This document shows, in pieces, positions 58,417 through 64,000 of a stretch of DNA of 64,000 bases. The first letter of the stretch is position 1. Each line of letters starts with the position of its first letter. The translations under genes were made by a program, and so were the position numbers. The stretch covers positions 2,057,501 to 2,121,500 of the forward strand of contig BSBK01001302.1 in the NCBI GenBank assembly GCA_027943335.1, written 5' to 3'. The notes below the pieces were generated by a model that saw nothing but the letters and a program-made list of their open reading frames with translations, was not told the DNA's origin and did no database searches. This DNA comes from Chamaecyparis obtusa. Taxonomy: Eukaryota; Streptophyta; Pinopsida; Cupressales; Cupressaceae.

Positions 58417-61400
58417 ATGGGTTCTATTGCCAAATTAACTCCACATAACTGTGCTACATGGAAAGATAATGTATGGAGCAAGTTAATGCAAAGAGGTTTA
58501 AATCCTTATGTGGATGGTACACTTACAAAACCTGCTGATGATGATAATGCTGCAAAACAAATTTGGTCAACCAAAAATTATAAAGCATTAGGTGTCTTAA
58601 GAGAGAATATGTCTCAAGCAGTCATGTATCACATCAAAAACATAAAAGATGCTTAAGAAGCATGGGATAAGCTTGAAGAATTGTTTGGTAAAGTGGATGA
58701 AGATATGGGATTCAAAATTGAGACTGGTCTCCTCAAATTAGATCCTAGGAACTTTGACACAATTCAAGATTATCTGACCAAAGTCAATGACTATAGAGCA
58801 CAACTTGATGATTGTGGTAATCCCATCAAGGATGTGAAGTTGGTTAGTCACTTGTTGAATCATCTTACTCTTGAATATGCAAATTTTGTTTCAAGTTACA
58901 ATACTCACAAGTTAACCATGGGTAGTGCCTTCACTAAGCCTTCATTTGAGTCATTTTCAAAAATGTTGGTCTTAGAACAAACAAAATTGGTGAGTATGGG
59001 GATTCTCAAGTCTTCAAAGTCTAAGGCATTGGTGGCTAATAATGGGAATCAAGGGAATCAAGATAGTAAAGGTTCCAACAAGAAGCAAAAGAAGTGGAAG
59101 GCCAAATCAAAATCAGACACTCAACAATCTTCCTCCTCACAACAAGGAAAGTCTTCTCCCACCACCAACAACAACAACAACAAAAACAAGGGGGATAGTT
59201 CTAAGAAGGAAAAGAAAATTTGTGCATATTGCAAGAAGCCAAATCATGATGAGCATCAATGCCACAAGAAACAAATTGATGAGTTGACAAACATAATAAA
59301 ATGGCATCACATTGATTTGCCAAATGCCTACAAGGGAAAGGATTCATCACCTTCCACTTCAAAGGGTAAAGGGCAAGCATTTGTGGCAAGTACAACTAAT
59401 TTAGAGGAATGGATCTTTGATTCAGGTGCCACACATCATATGGGTGCAATAAAGGAGAAATTTTCTTCCTTGAAACCATCTATGGTACCTCACATCTATG
59501 TAGGATATGATACTCAAGTGGAAGTTGAAGGCAAAGGGGAAGTTGAGATGGAAAATGGAGCTTTCAAAGATGTTCTCTATGTTCCAAACCTTAGCACAAA
59601 CCTCCTTTCAATTTACCAAATCACTCACCATGGAGGTAGAAAGAAAGTTGAGTTCCTACTTGATTCAGTTGTAGTAAAAAATCTTAAGGATGATTCTATG
59701 GTGGCAATAGGAAAAGCAAATCATGACACAAGGCTTTACTCATTTTCTCAATTTGTACCAGAAACTCCTTCACATGCCTTGTTGACGCACTCAAATTCAC
59801 AAAGTAAACTTTGGCATGAAAGATTCGGACATCTCAACTATAGATATCTTCAACAGCTTAGCAGCAAAGATATGGTCAAAGGTCTACCTCAAATCAAGTA
59901 TTTAGAGGGTGTATGTTCAGGTTGTGAAATGGGCAAACATCCAGAAGAGAAGTTTGATAAGGGAAAGTCTTGGAGAGAAACATTTGTTCTTGAGTTGGTT
60001 CATAGTGATGTAATGGGCCCATTTCCAGTGCCATCATTTGGCAAGGCTCATTATGTTCTCACCTTCATTGATGACTTTTCACGCTACACTTGGGTCTACT
60101 TTCTTGGTCACAAGAGTGAAGTGTTTGATAAATTTCTCACCTTCAAGGCTCATGTTGAGAAGCAATCAAGTAAATCCATCAAGATTCTTCGAACAGACAA
60201 TGGAAGGGAATATGTGAACTCAAGGCTTATAGACTTTTGCACACTTGAGGGTGTTGATCTTCAACATTCAGTTGCCTACACTTCACAACAAAATGGTGTT
60301 GTAGAAAGGAAGAATACGACCCTTAAGGAGATGGCCACTTGTATGATTCATACTAAGTCTCTCGATCAAGCCTTTTGGGTTGAAGCTATATGTTGTACCA
60401 CTCACATACAAAATAAAACTCCTCATAAAGCTTTAGATGGAGTTACTCCTTTTGAAGCTTGGTGTGGAAGAAAACTAGTTGTGAAACACTTTAGGGTCTT
60501 TGGTTGTCCAGCATGGGCACGAATACCTCCACAAAAACATAAGGCATTGGAACCACAAAGAAAGCCTTGCATATTTGTTGGTTATCCTGAGACTCTTAAG
60601 GCATACAAGCTTATGGATCCTGAGACACATGAGATCTTCTTTGAGAGGAGTGTTCACTTTGAAGAGAATTGTCCTAGCTTGGATTCTTCAACTCCTCCTA
60701 CTTCCTCCATTTCACATAATGATAGTGAAGATAGTGACTTGGAAGATGAAACTCCTTCAACCCTGACTTGCAGGCCACCACCTTCGCAAGGTCAAGACAT
60801 AGTTGAGGACATTCCTTCATCATCTTCTTCCTCCACTAGACCTTGTTGGGCACAACAAACACTTGATTCAGTAGGTTCACTTGTGGGGAATCCTTCAAAC
60901 ACTAGGAGGACAAGGTCACAACACAACTCATTTCCACATGCTTATATTGCAATTGCTTCCGATCCACAATCATTCAAGGAAGCTTCAGGGGTTCCTGAGT
61001 GGGACAAAGCTATGGAGGAAGAGTATAACTCTTTGATGAGAAATAATACTTGGGACTTAGTTCCTCTTCCTAAGGGAAGAAAAGTGGTTCAATGTAAGTG
61101 GATCTATCAGACCAAGTTTGCAATGGATGGAAGTGTGGATAAGTATAAGGAAAGACTTGTTGCAAAATATTTCTCTCAGGTTCCTGGTATTGACTACACC
61201 GAGACCTTTGCACCTGTAGCCAAGATGAACTCCATTCATTTGACACTTGCTATTGCTGCAACTCATGGTTGGGTTGTACATCAAATGGATGTTAAGAGTG
61301 CATTTCTACATGGGGATCTTCATGAGGAGATTTATATGAAGCAACCACAGGGATTCATACAGGATACTACTATGGTTTGCAAGTTAAGGAAGTCTATCTA

Positions 61401-61887
61401 TGGCCTCAAACAGGCTCCTAGGGCTTGGTATGCCAAGATGGATTCCTTCCTTCTCTCAATAGGATTCACCAAGTGTCATTCAGATTCAAATGTCTACATT
61501 TTTCGGCAGGATGACTCACACTTGATACTTGTTCTTAATGTTGATGACTTGATCATTACATGGAGTACTTCATCCATCATTGCTAGTGTCAAGTCTTCTT
61601 TGCAGGACAGATTTGCTATGACAGACTTGGGTTTACTTCACTATTTTCTTGGTATTGAGATCACACAGTCCTCAATAGGGATCACACTTTCTCAGCCCAA
61701 GTATGCTCTTGATCTACTTGCTTGATTTCACATGAGTGATTGCAAGGCTGCACCCACTCCATTTCTATTAGGTGTCAAGTTAGAGGCTAAGTGCTCTACA
61801 CCACTTGTTGATGCTACATTGTATAGATAGCTTGTTGGAAGTCTCATCTACTTGACACATACATACCCTGACCTATCATTTGTAGTT
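58417..61887 (+). pseudogene. Copia gag-pol, first part (gag to early RNase H)
   Basis: One frame from ATG 58417 (MGSIAKLTPHNCATW). Gag; zinc knuckle CAYCKKPNHDEHQC at about 59221-59262; protease WIFDSGATHHM (59410-59442); integrase HHCC (LWHERFGHLNYR ... CSGCEMGKH) and DDE residues (HSDVMGPF, RTDNGREYV, QQNGVVERKN). RT follows with MDVKSAFLHGDL and IYGLKQAPRAWY. The catalytic box reads NVDD (61537-61548), where YVDD is normal, so the Tyr codon TAT became AAT. Stops: TAA 58654, TGA 61723, TAG 61828, each one C-to-T change from Gln or Arg codons. Otherwise the 1014-codon frame 58681-61725 is open. Confidence 0.92.
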
Positions 61888-62883
61888 GGGTGAATCCGCA
61901 ATAGTGGGTTACACTTTTTTGCCTAAATGGACACTAAACTCTATATTTTGAAAAAAACTTTCAGATTCAGATGTATATTGTCGTTAAACCGTTTGAAATC
62001 ATAAGATGAAGTAAATTAGAGTCTTTTAGGATTTTCTGTCTAGATTCTAAATATATTTTTTACTTTTATTTTTTAATTGATTTGAACATTTTTTTCTTTC
62101 TCCCATGAAAACTGGGATGTTGCTGAAAATGTCATTTTCAAAGAGTTACATTATTTTTATAGAGTATAACTTTTTTTCTAAAAGAGATATCAATGTGATT
62201 CTTTAGAATTTAGTTTTGTAACATCCATACAGAGGGTATGCAATTGTTTTTATGACATTATCATTATTATTGCATATTTTATTAACATTTGAAGTTGACT
62301 AAACCGTAATTTTGACATACCTTGACTACATAGATTATATCTTGTTGTGTATTTGTCTAATTTTTTTAAATTTTTTTGTGATAGAAAGATAAATTCAATA
62401 CCTAGGGAATAAATATTATTTAGGATTTTTTTTCACTCATTTACTATTTTTCCATAAGCGTCAAACATAGAGGTAGATAGATAGTGAAATATCTATGTTT
62501 AGTAGAACTAAAAATAAAAAGTCATAATAAACTTAATATATATTAACATTATAATCATTGGATAGATTTTTCTTAGTAGCACATTACTAAAAAGATAGGT
62601 TTGTCAAATGGATTCATTTGATCTGCCAAAAGATAATGTTGAAGTGATTTTTTGTCAGCATTTTAATAGGTGCAAAGGAGACTCCATTGTAGGTATGAAT
62701 GAGGAGTATAGATGTTATATCAATGTTTTTTTTTATCTAAGAGGCTTTGAGCTAACCATTTGTAATTAATTCCTTCAAATGGAACCTCTCAAAGCTTAAA
62801 TCATCATATTTTATAAAAAATGTGTTATTTCAGCAAAAATCAGCATGTCTAAAAGAGTGTAACCCACTATTGTGGGGTCACCC
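61888..62883. mobile_element. 996-bp terminal-inverted-repeat DNA element inside Copia RNase H
   Basis: The ends are inverted copies: GGGTGAATCCGCAATAGTGG at 61888 and, on the other strand from 62883, GGGTGACCCCACAATAGTGG. Both continue with GTTACAC, then a T-rich tract. AGTT is present on both sides (61884-61887 and 62884-62887); removing the element and one AGTT restores the Copia reading through the RNase H region. No open frame of note lies inside, so it is non-autonomous. The 4-base duplication and GGGTGA ends do not fit a superfamily I can name. Confidence 0.8.
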
Positions 62884-63499
62884 AGTTGGCATGGTTTCTC
62901 GCTTCATGCAAGAGCCACATGAGCTTCATTGGAAGGCATCCAAGTGCATATTACACTACATACAAGGTACACATACATATGGGATTCACTATGCAGCAGG
63001 TATAGGACTTAAGTTGGTTGGATATATAGACTTAGATTGGGCAGGCGATCTTGATGGTTGCAAGTCTACTTCAGGTTACATGTTTCATCTTGGTTCAGGC
63101 CCCATTTGTTGGCAGAGTAAGAAGCAGCATGTCATTTCTCTTTCTTCAACTGAGGCTGAGTATCAAGGGGCTGTTACTACAGCTATAGAGGCTATTTGGC
63201 TTTAGCATATCCTGAAGGAGTTTGGTTTCAGTATTCCATGACCTACAGTCATTCATTATGATAATCAGGGTGCTATAGAGATCTCTAGACATCCGGTCCA
63301 ACATCAGCAAACCAAACACATTGAGGTTCATATGCACTTCATCAGAGATTTGATACAAGAGCAAGTCATTGAGATGCAGTATTGTCCTACAGTAGAGCAG
63401 GTCGCAGACATCTTCACCAAACCCTTCACTGAGAGCAAGTTTCTTCAGTTGCGAGCTCTCTTGGGGGTGTTGGCTATTCCATCAGGGGGGGTCACATGA
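62884..63499 (+). pseudogene. Copia RNase H, second part
   Basis: Continuation of pol after the inserted DNA element: HWKASKCILHYIQGT, DLDWAGDLDGCKSTSGYMF, SLSSTEAEYQGAV, VIHYDNQGAIEIS, and the C-terminal KHIEVHMHFIRDL ... DIFTKPFTE. Catalytic acids of the RNase H (Asp in DWAGD, Glu in TEAEY, Asp in YDNQGA) are kept. Stops TAG 63203 and TGA 63239 again fit Gln and Arg codons with C-to-T changes. The frame ends at TGA 63497-63499. Confidence 0.9.
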
Positions 63500-63735
63500 C
63501 TTATCTATTCTACCTTATGGGGGGGATCATTTCCTCATATGAGGTCTTCTCTCTCATCTTCTATTATTATATTCATCTCTCTTTTTGGGGGAGGTTTTTT
63601 CCCATGAGGTTTTCCCTCTTTCTCCACTTTATGAGAGATTGCATTGTTCTTGCATATTGTACATGGGTACCTAACATGGCCTAGTAGCCAGGACCCATCT
63701 TGCATTGCGAGCTTAAGTGCATTCCCCTAAGTTGC
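63500..63735 (+). other. 3' untranslated part of the Copia element
   Basis: T- and G-rich sequence between pol and the polypurine tract. It is the part that matches the old Copia copy at 46621-46990, so it is a real conserved portion of the family. Its short open frame is not credible. Confidence 0.6.
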
Positions 63736-63748
63736 ACTTAAGGGGGGG
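63736..63748 (+). other. Polypurine tract of the younger Copia
   Basis: ACTTAAGGGGGGG immediately before the LTR, the plus-strand primer expected for a Copia element. Confidence 0.9.
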
Positions 63749-64000
63749 TGTTGGTGTAATTAAGTATTTACTAATTACACTTTACTTAAGTTTACTTAGG
63801 ATAATGCATTTTCATAGTAAGTTGTGATTGAGACACCTAGGAGTTTGCATTTCATTTTAGCACATGGTTAGGAGAATCTCCACTTTAGGTGGTCATAGTT
63901 GTCTTCTCATACCTCTTTTTGTGTGAGATCCACCTTTAGTGCACTTATCACATTAGCATCCTCTCATTGTTGCACATAATTTCATGTACAATGGAGGATG
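63749..64000 (+). repeat. 3' LTR of the younger Copia, cut by the window end
   Basis: The visible 252 bases match 56005 onward almost perfectly: by eye only a handful of differences (such as GCATTTTCATAG versus GCATTTGCATAG, and CCTAGG versus CCTAGA). This makes it the youngest LTR insertion in the window. Confidence 0.95.

Overview
This is a nuclear window from a plant with a large, repeat-rich genome, most probably a gymnosperm (conifer type). The window has very few genes and long AT-rich spacers. It also has nested LTR retrotransposons and two terpene synthase genes with ten exons each, the class II layout of gymnosperm TPS-d genes. The species cannot be named from the sequence.

Left edge (1-4.4 kb): two decayed Ty3/gypsy fragments on the minus strand, one with an intact 580-bp LTR (1265-1844). 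From 4.4 to 11.2 kb lies AT-rich spacer made of two diverged copies of a ~1.9-kb repeat (A1, A2), small foldback elements, and an orphan copy of the terpene synthase promoter at the A1/A2 junction.

Terpene synthase pair: TPS1 (11235-14603) and TPS2 (23318-26898) stand in tandem on the plus strand. Exon lengths are identical, both lack a plastid transit peptide, and both have a GC-AG intron 4. TPS1 reads as a complete 603-residue enzyme. TPS2 lacks the AG of the exon 9 acceptor. The ~8.7 kb between them holds AT-rich spacer, a 1.37-kb tandem duplication that contains further A-type repeats, and minisatellites.

29.3-42.2 kb: a complete 12.9-kb Ty3/gypsy element with 2.9-kb LTRs and a GGCAT target-site duplication. 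Its gag-pol is one frame from 32378 to 39121, cut by 20 stop codons (15 TAG, 5 TAA, no TGA) and no frameshift. A ribonuclease H domain lies ahead of the reverse transcriptase.

42.2-64 kb: a nest of at least four insertions. An old minus-strand Copia copy (from 46123) is interrupted by a minus-strand element carrying only gag and a protease-like domain (from 48747). The far LTR of that element is interrupted by a younger plus-strand Copia of the same family as the first (56005 to past the window end). The younger Copia carries a 996-bp terminal-inverted-repeat DNA element in its RNase H region. Stop codons in the younger elements look mostly like C-to-T changes, as expected from decay of methylated cytosine in silenced repeats. 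No rRNA, tRNA, CRISPR or organellar genes were seen.
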